The position numbers and the translations under genes are program-made. A stretch of 64,000 nucleotides of DNA from BPJU01 sp964425225 (lineage in GTDB: Bacteria > Planctomycetota > Planctomycetia > Pirellulales > Pirellulaceae): positions 9,285-73,284 of the forward strand of contig CAYRMD010000015.1 in the NCBI GenBank assembly GCA_964425225.1, given 5' to 3'. This document shows, piece by piece, positions 36,454 through 46,999 of the stretch (its first letter is position 1; every line of letters starts with the position of its first letter). The notes beneath the pieces are model-generated. The model saw nothing but the letters and a program-made list of their open reading frames with translations, was not told the DNA's origin and made no database searches.

Positions 36454-38514
36454 CTATTTTGCCGCCACGAGTGCAGGCTGGTGCTGCAAATAATCCGCAG
36501 CAATATTGAAAACTTCCTCCAGGTAATAATCCCGTTTAATACGAGGCTGCTGGGGATCCCCGGGAGGTTCTGGATGCGCGGCATTCTCCGGATCGACCAT
36601 CTCCTCAGATGTCTGTTCCTTCTGCCACGCCACAAACTTCTCCCACTGCAAAGGGACCATGTTGCGCTTCGAGGACTTCTGGAATAGGGCGATGCGGCGT
36701 TCCACGCGAGCGAAATCGGGGGAAGCCTTAATGCGCTCGGCGGATGCCGCACGTAAAGCCTCCACGAGCGAATCGGAAACATATCCCTCGACGAGCTGAT
36801 AGTCACACGCCGGAATCTCATCGAAGGCTAATGCATATTTCAATTCCGATTCGCCTTTGGACAGATGGGCCGAAAGTGAGGGGATCACAATGTCGGAAAC
36901 CACACCCCGATTCTGCGTGCTCGCACCGCTCGGACGATAAAACTGCTGCATGGTAATTTTGACGGCTCCCAGATTCACCGCTTCGCTGAACTTCATCACC
37001 GTGGGGCCGATGTCGACCAGAGTTTGAACGGTGCCTTTACCATGGGTCGACGGATCTCCGATCACCAACCCGCGACGATAATCTTGGATCGCCCCGGCAA
37101 GGATCTCGCTTGCGCTGGCACTAAAACGGCTCACCAATACAATCAAAGGTCCACTCCATGCCGCTCCGGGTTCTAGATCGCGGTGCACTTCGACATGCCC
37201 TGCCGAATCTTTCACTTGCACGATGGGGCCTTGGTCCAGAAACAATCCCGTGACAGCAATGGCTTCGCTGAGACTCCCACCTCCGTTGCGCCGCAAATCG
37301 AGCACTACCAAATCCACTTTTTCCTGCTGGAAGCGCTCGAGTAATTGCCGCACATCGCGGGCGCTGCTGCGGAAATGACCGTTGTTATGCCGTGCTCCCT
37401 CGATATCCAAATAGAAACTGGGCAAATCGATGACTCCGATACGGTATGGATTTCCATCCGGTTTCTTTCCGTGGGAGAAGACTTCGCCCGTAGCCGCGTT
37501 TTCTTGGAGCTCGATCCGCGCGCGGGTGATTTTGATGATACGCACATCGCTTTCCCCTTCGCGCAGCACACCGAGTCGCACCACGGTACCTTCCTTTCCG
37601 CGAATCAAATCGATAATGTCATCGAGCTTCATGTCGACCACATCCACCATCGGGCCGTCATCGCCTTGCCCGACACTGACAATTCGGTCGTTGGCTCTTA
37701 GTTCGCCCCCCTTGGCGGCTGCACCACCAGGAATAATGCGCCGAATCACTGCGTAACCATCGCGCGACTCTAATTCCGCTCCGATCCCCTGATAATTAAG
37801 CGACATGCGGATCTGGAAATCTTCATACGTGGACGGTGAAAAATACGACGAGTGGGGATCATAGCAAATGGCTAGTGCATTCAAATAGCGTTCCAATACA
37901 TTATCCGATGTGGTTTGTTCCGCATTGTTTAACCAGTTCTTATATCGGCGTCGTACGATGTCACGTACGGCCTGGTCGTTGTCATTATTCAGTTTCAAGC
38001 GGAGGCACTCGTACTTGAGCCGCTTCTGCCAGCGGTCTTTCGCCTCAGCTTCATCGGCTGGAAACGCCAACTGCTCGGCATCCAGTAACAGCTCCTCGTC
38101 CTTGGTGAAATCCAGCGGGCTTGCCAGAAACTCCTCAGTCCACGCATAGCGTTGGCGAACGCGCTCTTGGTAACGGCGGAAAACGCGATGGGCAAACGAC
38201 ACATCTAAGCGCTGCAAGGCATCATCGAGTGCGTTGCGATCGGAACGAAACTCGTCGACATCGCTGGCTAAAAACACCGTCTTTTGCGGATCAAGTTCCT
38301 CGAGAAACTCATCAAATAGCCGCCGCGATATCTCGTCATCCAGCACATGCTTCGAAATCTGCTGCCGCGTCAAAAAATAGGTTACATAGAAGGTCACTTG
38401 GCGACTGCGCGGCGGTGGCTCGCTGGGCAAATCAACAGCCCACGTGGTACTGATCGCCACGCACAACCAAAGGATCGCACCCCAGCAACAACGGCGCCAG
38501 TGGCTCTCTATCAT
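36454..38514 (-). CDS. prc: tail-specific carboxy-terminal processing protease (Prc/Tsp, S41)
   Basis: 686 residues, similar to E. coli Prc. A signal peptide (WRRCCWGAILWLCVAISTTWA) sends it to the periplasm. An N-terminal helical domain (~35-230) is followed by a PDZ domain (~245-330, GIGAELESRDGYAVIRRIIPGG), the S41 core with PSFYLD, LDLRRNGGGSLSEA, the catalytic Ser in SRFSASASEI and Lys in THGKGTVQT, and a C-terminal extension (~540-686) like the DUF3340 part of Prc. It cleaves proteins at non-polar C-termini and takes part in envelope quality control. AAGGAG lies nine bases before ATG 38514. Confidence 0.93.
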   Translation of the reverse strand: MIESHWRRCCWGAILWLCVAISTTWAVDLPSEPPPRSRQVTFYVTYFLTRQQISKHVLDDEISRRLFDEFLEELDPQKTVFLASDVDEFRSDRNALDDALQRLDVSFAHRVFRRYQERVRQRYAWTEEFLASPLDFTKDEELLLDAEQLAFPADEAEAKDRWQKRLKYECLRLKLNNDNDQAVRDIVRRRYKNWLNNAEQTTSDNVLERYLNALAICYDPHSSYFSPSTYEDFQIRMSLNYQGIGAELESRDGYAVIRRIIPGGAAAKGGELRANDRIVSVGQGDDGPMVDVVDMKLDDIIDLIRGKEGTVVRLGVLREGESDVRIIKITRARIELQENAATGEVFSHGKKPDGNPYRIGVIDLPSFYLDIEGARHNNGHFRSSARDVRQLLERFQQEKVDLVVLDLRRNGGGSLSEAIAVTGLFLDQGPIVQVKDSAGHVEVHRDLEPGAAWSGPLIVLVSRFSASASEILAGAIQDYRRGLVIGDPSTHGKGTVQTLVDIGPTVMKFSEAVNLGAVKITMQQFYRPSGASTQNRGVVSDIVIPSLSAHLSKGESELKYALAFDEIPACDYQLVEGYVSDSLVEALRAASAERIKASPDFARVERRIALFQKSSKRNMVPLQWEKFVAWQKEQTSEEMVDPENAAHPEPPGDPQQPRIKRDYYLEEVFNIAADYLQHQPALVAAK

Positions 38515-38677
38515 TCGTCACTGCTCCTTTTTCGAGCTCGACATTCAGCTCGATACACTCGGCTGCCACCCTGCGAATCGGTTTTCTTTGGACCAATCGC
38601 CTTTTCCCAGGCGACGTTCCTTCCCATGCACCTTACCATTGTGAAGCATTCTTCGAATAACAGCTAGACGAGATGTT

Positions 38678-40561
38678 TTAAGGTCGGCCACTGTGTACCC
38701 AAACGGGTGCCATTGCCATGACGACCCGTTCGCCCTGCAACATTCCGAGCAAGCAAAGCGACTGACCGATCAGGTGCGCCCGTCGTGGTTCAATAGCGCG
38801 TACAGCCTGTAGCTCGGCGTACCACGGTTGGGTCCAGCCGCCGGTACGCCACGGCAGACCGATGGTGTGAGACTCTTCGTCCGACTCGGTTTCGAGCAGC
38901 ACTTCCAGGAAACTGCGTGATCGCGGTAAGACGCGCACCTGGTATTTACCCTCTTCCAAACCAGCTTGTGCAGCGACGAACCGCACGGCGTCGCCAAGAC
39001 CGCCGATTTGATCTACGAGCCCCAGTTCGAGGGCTTGCCGTCCCGTATAGACGCGTCCGCCGGCCAAGTCCTCGATGTCCTTTTTCAGGCGCTCTCCGCG
39101 CGCGGCGGTTACCTGCGCTTTGAACCCGGCATAGACTTCATCCATCCATTCTTGTAGCCGCTGCCGTTCCGATGGAGAAAACTTTTCGGCCGACAGCAAC
39201 ATCCCCGCATGCGCTCCTCGCTGCACCCCATGCCACTGGATCCCCAATTTGTCCCATAATCCGCGTGTGGCCAACTTTCCTCCCACGACGCCAATCGATC
39301 CGGTGATCGTCGTCTCTTCCGCAAAGATCGTGTCGACGCCACAGGCGACATAATAACCGCCACTACCCGCGACATTGCCCATGGAGACAACAATGGGCTT
39401 ATTGCGTTTGACGTGCCGGGTGGCTTGCAAGATCGTTTCGCTTGCCACGACCGAGCCGCCCGGCGAGTCAACACGAAGGACCACAGCCTTGATCGACGCA
39501 TCGTTAGCTGCTTCATCCAGGGCTCGCCGGATCACTGTACCGTACGCAGCCGGTCCACCCAGGAGCTCCCACGGGTCTGAGCGACCGGTACCCGGCGTTA
39601 TTGGACCTTCGACATAAATGACCGCGACAGCGTCTTGTGTCGATGGCTTCGGTTTCGAGCCACCCAACAACTCGGCATAAAATTGCAATATTCCAAGGGG
39701 AGATGACAAATCGATTTTCTTGGCGGCCGGACGCCCGTATCGTTTGTCAAGCTGGATATCGTCACCATGAGTGGTTTTCAAAAAGGCCAAAAAATCCTCA
39801 GCATACTCGACCGCATCGACAATTCCCTCCCGAACCGCATCGCTAGCGCTAAACAGCCCACGATCCACCCAACTGCGAACTTTTTCCGGAGGTACCTTCC
39901 GTCCTTCACCGATGAGCTTCACATAAGTGGCGAAAATCCCATCGGTCAACCACTCGAGGTTCTCTTTGGCTTCGACGCTCGGTTCAGACCGCGTGAAAAT
40001 TTCCGCCGCGCTCTTATACGCCCCGCAGCTCAGATAGTCTGGCTCGATACCCATCTTATCCAACAAGCCCCGCAAATAGGGAGATTCAGCGTAAATCCCC
40101 GTGATCCAGATGTCTCCCGTGGGTGTAATACTCAAGCGTGATACGCCCGACAACAACACATACTGCTCCATGGTGAGGTTGTCGACGTGCGCATAGACCG
40201 CTTTCCCCCGCTGTTTGATTTCCTCCAACAACCGTCGGACCTCTTCGGTTTGCGCCGAGCCCAACCCTAACGAGCCGACGCGTAGAACCAAAGCGGCCAC
40301 CTTCGAGTCGTCACGCGCTTGTTTGAGTCGCTCGACCAACGACCGAAACGAAAGCGTCTGGCCACCAAACAACGCCGCAAACTCATCCTGCGTTTCCGAC
40401 TCCGTTACCACCACCGGCACCGATACGAACGCTACCGTCTTAGCCGTAGCATCCTTTGCAGTTCTTTCTTGCCCCACGAGCAAAGAAGACCCGGTAATCA
40501 AGAGCGTTCCGCAAAGAAACGGAATCCGCCAATTGGTTCGTCTCGTTGATTGCAGCAACAT
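38678..40561 (-). CDS. sppA: signal peptide peptidase SppA, 67K type
   Basis: 627 residues with two tandem S49 domains, as in the long E. coli form. An N-terminal signal or anchor segment (FLCGTLLITGSSLLVG) places it at the membrane with the active site outside. The general-base Lys lies in the N-terminal domain (SCGAYKSAAE, ~residue 183) and the nucleophile Ser in the C-terminal domain (GNVAGSGGYYVA, ~400), the split dyad typical of long SppA. DSPGGSV and GSIGVVGGK are also conserved. It degrades leftover signal peptides. GAGG lies six bases before ATG 40561. The prc gene follows 163 bases downstream. Confidence 0.93.
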   Translation of the reverse strand: MLLQSTRRTNWRIPFLCGTLLITGSSLLVGQERTAKDATAKTVAFVSVPVVVTESETQDEFAALFGGQTLSFRSLVERLKQARDDSKVAALVLRVGSLGLGSAQTEEVRRLLEEIKQRGKAVYAHVDNLTMEQYVLLSGVSRLSITPTGDIWITGIYAESPYLRGLLDKMGIEPDYLSCGAYKSAAEIFTRSEPSVEAKENLEWLTDGIFATYVKLIGEGRKVPPEKVRSWVDRGLFSASDAVREGIVDAVEYAEDFLAFLKTTHGDDIQLDKRYGRPAAKKIDLSSPLGILQFYAELLGGSKPKPSTQDAVAVIYVEGPITPGTGRSDPWELLGGPAAYGTVIRRALDEAANDASIKAVVLRVDSPGGSVVASETILQATRHVKRNKPIVVSMGNVAGSGGYYVACGVDTIFAEETTITGSIGVVGGKLATRGLWDKLGIQWHGVQRGAHAGMLLSAEKFSPSERQRLQEWMDEVYAGFKAQVTAARGERLKKDIEDLAGGRVYTGRQALELGLVDQIGGLGDAVRFVAAQAGLEEGKYQVRVLPRSRSFLEVLLETESDEESHTIGLPWRTGGWTQPWYAELQAVRAIEPRRAHLIGQSLCLLGMLQGERVVMAMAPVWVHSGRP

Positions 40562-41037
40562 AGTTTGCCTCTTTCAAAAAGAATCTTTCGACTCCGCACT
40601 ACGCGCCGGGACACATACGAGCATGGAATACTGATATGTTATTCGGGCAAGGCCTCATTTTATTGCAGTCACAACGGCTAGCAACACGGGTACAACAGGA
40701 GCCTGGACGCTACCGTTCGCGGAAAAAGCCGCTCGTTCGTCCGTCGGAAATTCTTCATATCCGCTCACTCGATCTCCACTTAGGCTAGCGCACCGTGCAC
40801 CATGCGTTGGCTCTGTCGTTGCGTTATATCAGTTCAGAGCCGGAGCTGCCACATAATGGAACCGTCAGACCGACGTGCTGAAGCAGCTTACGCGTTCACG
40901 ACGTGCGTCTTATTCACCTAAAGCCGAACCTCATACTGCATAGAAACCTGTATCCCAGAATTGCGCAGCCACGTCGTTTTAGCAAAGGTCATGGTAAACA
41001 ATTGCACCCGTTTCTACTACAAGATTCACCGCATGAA
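40562..41037. other. intergenic, nothing recognised
   Basis: About 475 bases between the AttH-like gene end and the sppA start. No coding frame with support; it should contain the sppA promoter. Confidence 0.35.
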
Positions 41038-42240
41038 TTACGGGGCGTCACTTGCCGGTACTCTCCCCGTCATTTCCAGATACCCGTAACCCTTGACCGA
41101 CCGGCCTTGCCAGAATCCATGTACGTCCACAGCACCTTCCCAATATGCCATTCCGGTCGTTGCTTGAGTTTGCATTTCCTGCGCTTCAAAGACAGCATGA
41201 ACGTTTAGCGATAAGCCATGTTGAGGTAGTTCCACTTTCCATTGCATGGGGTACCGCCCACCCGTCCCGGGAGATTTCCATACATGTCCCGGCTCGAGTC
41301 GGAATTGATCGTTCGACAACGTCTCGTGGCGGCCGTCGGCGTATACCATCGTTCCCGAAGGAGCCGGATCCCGCTGACCGTTTCGCTGACGAATCTGGTA
41401 GAGCATTAACTCCGTCCCGTCCGCTAACTGAATGCTGAACCAGTCCCACCCTTCTTGAGATTCTTCCAGGAAACTGGAGCTAAATTCGTGGTCCATCCAA
41501 CTTTCGCCGCGGACCGGCAGCCGTTTGCCGTCGAGTTCCAACTGGCCTTTTGTTTCCAGTCGAGTAAACGAGTAATAATAGGAAGCGTTGCCCGGCGAGG
41601 AACCTTTTCGGCTCAGCCCCTGCTCACCGTGCAAGACAAGCTCTTTAACAGAAAGAAGCTCCAGATCCAAGCGAAAATCGTCAGCTTGTGCCTTCAAAAT
41701 ATGTCGTGTGGTGCAGCCGCTTGGATCCGATTCGATAGAAAGTTCCCAATCTCCATTCCAGACGCGGCTTGCGGCCCGCTCGGCGCCAGCCCAGCCCGGT
41801 CCCTTGCGGTGAACCCTCTGCCAAAATCGATGGCGACGCCGGTTTACGTCCGATACCGCTAGATGTGCGATGTAGATGTCGCGGACGGCCCACGATGACG
41901 GATTTGCCGGTTCAACACGAATTCCCGTACGGAAAAACGTCAACTGGTAGCCATACCGCCTTCCTTGGGTGTCCCAAAGATTGCCTGTGTAATACCACCA
42001 CTCGATACGATAGTCTGGGTGCGGTCCGTGGTCATCCGGAAACTGCCACATGCGGGGCCGCTCGGCACGCAACCATCGATCCTCGACGACTTCGGCCACA
42101 CTCGATTCCGAAGGACCAACCGCCGGAAATGGTAATTCGGATCGATCCTTACACCCCGTGGGCACCGCCCACGCGGCTCCTAAAATCATCATCACCGGCC
42201 ATGACCATCTTTGGCTGGGCGTTTGTCGCTCATTCCACAT
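41038..42240 (-). CDS. AttH/lipocalin-like lipoprotein of ABC exporter operon
   Basis: 400 residues. The N-terminal segment ends in VPTGC, a lipobox, so this is probably a lipoprotein. The body fits the AttH (CrtC-like lipocalin) domain: PDDHGPHPDYRIEWWYYTGNLWD near residue 70, YGYQLTFFR, and GESWMDHEFSSSFL with GWDWFSIQLADGTELMLYQIR in the second half. AttH-type proteins occur with an ATPase and FtsX-type permeases (attEFGH in Agrobacterium); here the same order is seen, with the permease 110 bases upstream. The ligand is unknown but likely lipophilic. Confidence 0.85.
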   Translation of the reverse strand: MWNERQTPSQRWSWPVMMILGAAWAVPTGCKDRSELPFPAVGPSESSVAEVVEDRWLRAERPRMWQFPDDHGPHPDYRIEWWYYTGNLWDTQGRRYGYQLTFFRTGIRVEPANPSSWAVRDIYIAHLAVSDVNRRRHRFWQRVHRKGPGWAGAERAASRVWNGDWELSIESDPSGCTTRHILKAQADDFRLDLELLSVKELVLHGEQGLSRKGSSPGNASYYYSFTRLETKGQLELDGKRLPVRGESWMDHEFSSSFLEESQEGWDWFSIQLADGTELMLYQIRQRNGQRDPAPSGTMVYADGRHETLSNDQFRLEPGHVWKSPGTGGRYPMQWKVELPQHGLSLNVHAVFEAQEMQTQATTGMAYWEGAVDVHGFWQGRSVKGYGYLEMTGRVPASDAP

Positions 42241-42350
42241 CTTCGAATGCCAATGTCCGGTCGCTCTCAGTTCGATTCTTCGACCACCGCATCTTTGCCA
42301 ACTGCACTACAGGATGCGGATGCCGCTTTGCTGCAGATCGCGAATGCCAT

Positions 42351-45002
42351 CTATTCTTCGCGGAGGACTACAACCGGATCCATCATAGCGGCCGCCTGGG
42401 CCGGCCACCAGCCGCACACCAACGCCGTTGCCAGTACCATCACCAACGACTGCCACAAAAAGTCCCAAGGCAAATGGAATTGAATCGTCCACCCAAACGA
42501 CTGAACATTAATGACGTAAATAAGAACCCAAGCCAACACCAATCCGATACACCAACCAAGAATATAGCTAAGCAATGTCACGATTAACGACTTGAAAAAT
42601 ACTATGAGCCGAACGCCGTAGGGCGTTAATCCTAGACAAGCCAACAGAGCTATTTCATGCCGTCGCAGTCGAACGAGCCGAAAAAGCGCCGCTACAATTC
42701 CTACGATAGCTACGAACAGAGCAATGACTAACAAGGCATAGGTAATTGCAAAAGTACTATCAAAAATCTTTAACGCCTCCTCGCGAAGATCTTTATTTGT
42801 CACAAAATAGAGAAGATGTCTGTCTTTTAATAATTCGATCATCGTAGCGCGTAGTTTTTCTACATCGGTGCCCGGACGAACGTAAAGCGAAAGTGCCATG
42901 GGAGCCCGTTGGGGATGTTCGTCGTCGAACAGGCGCTGATAAAGATCAAAGTCGATTAATATGGTTCCCAGGTTGCTAGAATAATCATAGTAGACCGCCC
43001 CAACGGGCAGCTCGACGCGACCTCGAGGAGTATCCAACGAAACGTGATCTCCCGGGTACTTCTCGTACCTTAAAGAGAAACTCTCGGAAATCAACACCAG
43101 CGGCTTATTCGTCTGGATCCAACTACGGAGCTTGGGGACGGCATCGGCTGGCTCTTTGAAGCGAATGCGACCACGATCCAACAGCACCTTTAAGTCACTG
43201 GTATCCAGGCGGATGGTGGATCGGCCGTAAGGAATTTGACGGGAGCTATACCAGGCTACGGCTTCGACCTCAGGCCGTTGCCGCGCGCATTGGACGACCT
43301 CTGAGTCGAGGGTAGCCGACCAGAGAGTGGCCGAACTCATGATGGGCTTGATGACTAGGTCGGAAGTCAATACCGAGTCGAGCCAATAGACGACCGTGGT
43401 ACGAAAACTACCGACCATAATGGCGATGGCAAACATCATTCCCAGAGCCATCGCCAGTGCGGCGACCGAGGTGCTGAGCGTGCTGCGACTACCGGACAAT
43501 TGAAAGATAGCTAAGCGGAGTGCTAGCCACCGCGGGTTTCGGACATAGCGCCGCGTCAGCGCCGCCAGGACTACCAGGGCCATCGGTGTTAGAGCGGCAA
43601 TCGCCATAGCCCACGACAGGGCCGCCACGTAACCTCCTAAAGGCAACCCATCGACAGGCGGGATCTGGACGGCGAAGGCTCCCAGCACCAGGCCCAGTAT
43701 CGCCAGGCGCCACGGCAACCGCGTGCCGCTCGAGACCGGGAGGTAAACGTCGCGAAGAACCACGAGCGGATCGAGCGAAGCCGCCTGCCAAGCCGGGCCC
43801 GCCGCAGCTACGATCGCCACGAGTAGGGCCAAAACACTACAGCGCAGCGACTCCCACCCGAAAAGCACCAGAGGTTTTGCGGCGGCTTCCGCGACGGCTG
43901 CTACATAGAACGTTTCGACCGTTTGGCTAGTCGCCTTGACGGCCCCTCGCGCCAGAAAATGGCCCAGCGGGATTCCTAGGCAAATGCCGACGGCTGCCAC
44001 GAGGGCCGCCTCAACAACGAACATCCGGGCGACCGCCGTGCGTGGTGTGCCTAAGGCCAGAAGAACGGCAATTTCTTGTCGCCGACTGGTGACCGAATAA
44101 CTGACCGTGGTTGCCACCAAAAACAAGCCTACCACCAGCGCCACCAGGCTAAGCGCTGTCAAATTAAATTGAAAAGCGGCTACCATCGTTTGCGTGCGTC
44201 CCAAGCGCGATGCGGGCGGCTCGAGCACCAGTCCCGAGGGTAACCGCGACCGTATCGCTTCGAAAACTTCTGTGAAATCCCGTGCGGCATGCAAACGAAT
44301 ATCGATTGCGTCCAGGAAACCCAGCCTTCCGGTTACCGACTGAACAACCGACAGGTCCATCAGCGCGAAATTTCCCTGCCAGGTGCGGGCCGGTCCGGTG
44401 TCGCGGAGCAACCCGCGCACTCGAAACGCTTCCACCCGGCTACCAAACGCCAGTCGGACGGGATCGCCGATACGGATGCCATGTTTGCGGGCAAAGCGTT
44501 CCGTGAGCACAATCGAATCCGGCTCGATCAACAACTCCAACATCCGCAATCGTTCCGGCCTGTCCCTATACGTGTCGTGCCACTGCCATACTTCGTAGCG
44601 ACGTATCTGCTGATCCTGAAGTACGTCCACTCCCAAGACGAGCAACACTTCACCGCGTGCTAGGGGTTGGCGCCGTTCAGCCAGTTGTTCGACTTCCGGG
44701 CTTACCAACATCGCATAGGCTTCGAGCACCGGGGAAATGGTGCCGAACTGCTCCAGCCACCGCAGGTCGTTCAACTGCCGTTCAGCGAACGGCCCCGAGG
44801 CGCCATAGATGCGCAGATCGGTTTGACCTCCCAACGAGTCCGTGGCTGCTACGAAAGCTTCGAGAACCGCCACGTTCGCTAACCGAATCGCCAGGATCAC
44901 CGCCACGCCGAGCGCCATACCGACTGCTGCCGGAGCGGCGCGCAGGGGTCGGCGGCCAAGCGGTCGCAGGACGAACCCTTTAACGATGGTCCACGCCGTC
45001 AC
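42351..45002 (-). CDS. FtsX/LolE-type ABC permease, two halves fused
   Basis: 883 residues with about ten transmembrane helices in the duplicated MacB/FtsX arrangement: helix, large periplasmic MacB_PCD domain (~45-265), three helices (ALVVGLFLVATTVSYSVTSRRQEIAVLLALG), two central helices, a second periplasmic domain (~510-730) and three final helices (LLVIALFVAIVGIVAALFRLVRLRRHEIALLACLG). The two RR(Q/H)EIA(V/L)L stretches mark the repeat. It corresponds to AttF plus AttG in one chain. Its start overlaps the end of the ATPase gene by 23 bases, indicating coupling. Likely moves lipid-linked or hydrophobic cargo out of the inner membrane. Confidence 0.9.
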   Translation of the reverse strand: MTAWTIVKGFVLRPLGRRPLRAAPAAVGMALGVAVILAIRLANVAVLEAFVAATDSLGGQTDLRIYGASGPFAERQLNDLRWLEQFGTISPVLEAYAMLVSPEVEQLAERRQPLARGEVLLVLGVDVLQDQQIRRYEVWQWHDTYRDRPERLRMLELLIEPDSIVLTERFARKHGIRIGDPVRLAFGSRVEAFRVRGLLRDTGPARTWQGNFALMDLSVVQSVTGRLGFLDAIDIRLHAARDFTEVFEAIRSRLPSGLVLEPPASRLGRTQTMVAAFQFNLTALSLVALVVGLFLVATTVSYSVTSRRQEIAVLLALGTPRTAVARMFVVEAALVAAVGICLGIPLGHFLARGAVKATSQTVETFYVAAVAEAAAKPLVLFGWESLRCSVLALLVAIVAAAGPAWQAASLDPLVVLRDVYLPVSSGTRLPWRLAILGLVLGAFAVQIPPVDGLPLGGYVAALSWAMAIAALTPMALVVLAALTRRYVRNPRWLALRLAIFQLSGSRSTLSTSVAALAMALGMMFAIAIMVGSFRTTVVYWLDSVLTSDLVIKPIMSSATLWSATLDSEVVQCARQRPEVEAVAWYSSRQIPYGRSTIRLDTSDLKVLLDRGRIRFKEPADAVPKLRSWIQTNKPLVLISESFSLRYEKYPGDHVSLDTPRGRVELPVGAVYYDYSSNLGTILIDFDLYQRLFDDEHPQRAPMALSLYVRPGTDVEKLRATMIELLKDRHLLYFVTNKDLREEALKIFDSTFAITYALLVIALFVAIVGIVAALFRLVRLRRHEIALLACLGLTPYGVRLIVFFKSLIVTLLSYILGWCIGLVLAWVLIYVINVQSFGWTIQFHLPWDFLWQSLVMVLATALVCGWWPAQAAAMMDPVVVLREE

Positions 45003-45681
45003 GTACGTCGATCCCGTCGATCTGGCCGTCTCGCATTCGCAAAATGCGAGCGGCCACAGCCGCTGCCTCGGGCGAGTGAGTAGCCAGCAACACGGTTATA
45101 CCTTCGCGGCGGTTCAGCTCCACCAACAGCTCCAAAATCCGCCGGCCGTTGGCGCTATCCAGACTTCCTGTCGGCTCGTCTGCCAGCAAGACCCGAGGAC
45201 GGTGCACTATCGCGCGGACAACCGCCACACGCTGCATCTCGCCCCCAGACAGTTGGCTCGGATAATGATCGGTGCGCTCGGCCAATCCCACCCATTCCAG
45301 CCACCGGCGTGCCTCTCGGCGCGCGTCGTTTAAGTGAGATCCTTCCAGCAGCAACGGCAAAACCGCATTTTCCCAAACCGTCAACGTGGGTAGCAGGTGA
45401 TACGATTGGAACACGAACCCCACCTTGCGCCGCCGCACGGCCGCACGCTCGGCCGCAGACAATTGATCCAGACGCTCTCCGGCCAGCCACACCGCACCTC
45501 GCGTCGGGCGGTCCATCGCCCCGATCACGTGTAACAGCGTCGACTTGCCACATCCGGATGGCCCCCACAACGCGACGAACTCGCCCGACTCGATCTGTAA
45601 CGAAATGCCACGCAGAGCCTCGATCCCCCCACCGGGCCCCGGATACCATTTATAAACGTTTTCCAAAAGAACTCCGGTCAT
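44980..45681 (-). CDS. ABC transporter ATP-binding protein (LolD/AttE-like)
   Basis: 233 residues, the energy subunit for the FtsX-type permease. Walker A GPSGCGKST, Q-loop region FVFQSYHLLPTLTVWEN, signature LSGGEMQRVA, Walker B VLLADEPTGSLDS and switch His ATHSPEAA are all intact. It belongs to the LolD/MacB-ATPase class, which drives mechanotransmission rather than ordinary import. First gene of a three-gene leftward operon with the fused permease and the AttH lipoprotein. No strong ribosome-binding site is visible before ATG 45681. Confidence 0.94.
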   Translation of the reverse strand: MTGVLLENVYKWYPGPGGGIEALRGISLQIESGEFVALWGPSGCGKSTLLHVIGAMDRPTRGAVWLAGERLDQLSAAERAAVRRRKVGFVFQSYHLLPTLTVWENAVLPLLLEGSHLNDARREARRWLEWVGLAERTDHYPSQLSGGEMQRVAVVRAIVHRPRVLLADEPTGSLDSANGRRILELLVELNRREGITVLLATHSPEAAAVAARILRMRDGQIDGIDVRDGVDHR

Positions 45682-45837
45682 TGTCGTTTTTGCTGTCGCT
45701 CAACTTCTGAAGGATCGGTGTGCCTTGCCATTCATTGTCCAACATGGCCCTCGAGGTGTCGAGGTGCACTTTACCCGGCGCAAACAGCCGGGTCCTACCG
45801 CCAGTGACGAACCACGCCAGAGTCAACCCGCACATCG

Positions 45838-46854
45838 TTACCCCAGCGGATAAGGATAGCGGGCCAGAATGGCATCCACGCGCCGCAAGACCTCTTCGTC
45901 CAACACCAGGTCGGCTGCGGGAACGATTTGCTCGAATTGTTCCAATGAATTTGTGCCGATAACAGTGGAAGCCACAAAATCGTGCTGCTTGGACCAGGCC
46001 ACGGCCAAAACTCCGGGATGAACACCCAGTTCAGCAGCCAGTTCCACCAACTCAGCCGTGACGGCCAGGCTCTTTTCATTAACGAACCGGCGAGCCATCG
46101 CCTGCTGCCGCTCACCCATGTGGCGATACTGCATGAAGCGAGCCTCTGCGGGGGGCTCCGGTTGGTTGTATTTGCCCGTGAGCACTCCGCCCGCCATGGG
46201 CGAATAGGCGAGCAGGCTCACCTGTTCACGCCGGCAAATCTCGGCCAGTGCATCCTCGAAGCGACGATTCAAAAGACTATAGTTGTTTTGGACCGACTCA
46301 TAGCGATTCCAGCCATGAAGATCTGCCACCCACAGCGACTTCATTAATCCCCAGGCAGTCTCATTGCTACAGCCGATGTAACGCACCAAACCTTCGTCGA
46401 TGAGCTCGTTGAGCGCTTCGAGCGTAGCCTCATAGGGAAAATCGGGGTCCGGCCAATGGGTTTGATACAGATCGATGTAATCGGTTTGCAGCCGCCGCAA
46501 ACTCCCCTCAATCGCTCGGCGGATGTGATGCCGATCGATTGCCGTGCGGCCCGATCGCACTGGCGGCACGAACCATCCGTGTCCGGGGCCGCAGAATTTG
46601 GTGGCAATAAAGACGCTTTCTCGGGGCCGTGCCACAAGCCAGCGCCCCAGAATTTCCTCACTTCGATGTACGTAACTAGCATCCGGAGGTACCGGGTAAA
46701 TTTCCGCTGTGTCAAAAAAGTCGATCCCGGCATCAACGGCTCGATCCAAAATACGGAGCGATTCCGATTCGCTACAGGTCGAACCGAACGTCATGGTACC
46801 CAACGCGATTTCCGACACTACCAAGCTTGAGCGGCCGATGCGGCGTCGTTTCAT
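45838..46854 (-). CDS. aldo/keto reductase (Tas-like)
   Basis: 338 residues from ATG 46854 (MKRRRIGRSSLVVSE), with GGAGGT nine bases upstream; the frame is open to 46962 but the extra residues are unlike the family. NADPH-dependent reduction of aldehydes or ketones. Catalytic tetrad visible: D in FFDTAEIY, Y in the same motif, K in FIATKF, H in YQTHWPD. The loop VPPDASYVHRSEE after the Tyr and the length are typical of E. coli Tas-like enzymes. It is divergent from the Rrf2 regulator gene with ~200 bases between, so it may be under that regulator's control. Confidence 0.92.
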   Translation of the reverse strand: MKRRRIGRSSLVVSEIALGTMTFGSTCSESESLRILDRAVDAGIDFFDTAEIYPVPPDASYVHRSEEILGRWLVARPRESVFIATKFCGPGHGWFVPPVRSGRTAIDRHHIRRAIEGSLRRLQTDYIDLYQTHWPDPDFPYEATLEALNELIDEGLVRYIGCSNETAWGLMKSLWVADLHGWNRYESVQNNYSLLNRRFEDALAEICRREQVSLLAYSPMAGGVLTGKYNQPEPPAEARFMQYRHMGERQQAMARRFVNEKSLAVTAELVELAAELGVHPGVLAVAWSKQHDFVASTVIGTNSLEQFEQIVPAADLVLDEEVLRRVDAILARYPYPLG

Positions 46855-46999
46855 ACTTGAGCGACCTCCGGTTGTGATACGTGCTGATCGATCGGCCAAT
46901 GGGGAGGGTTTTTCCAGAAACGCCGAGTAAAATACCATACGCGACGCCGCGGGTCTCGGCAACCGGCTCTGGGGGACTCAAGCGGCACGAAATGGCTGT

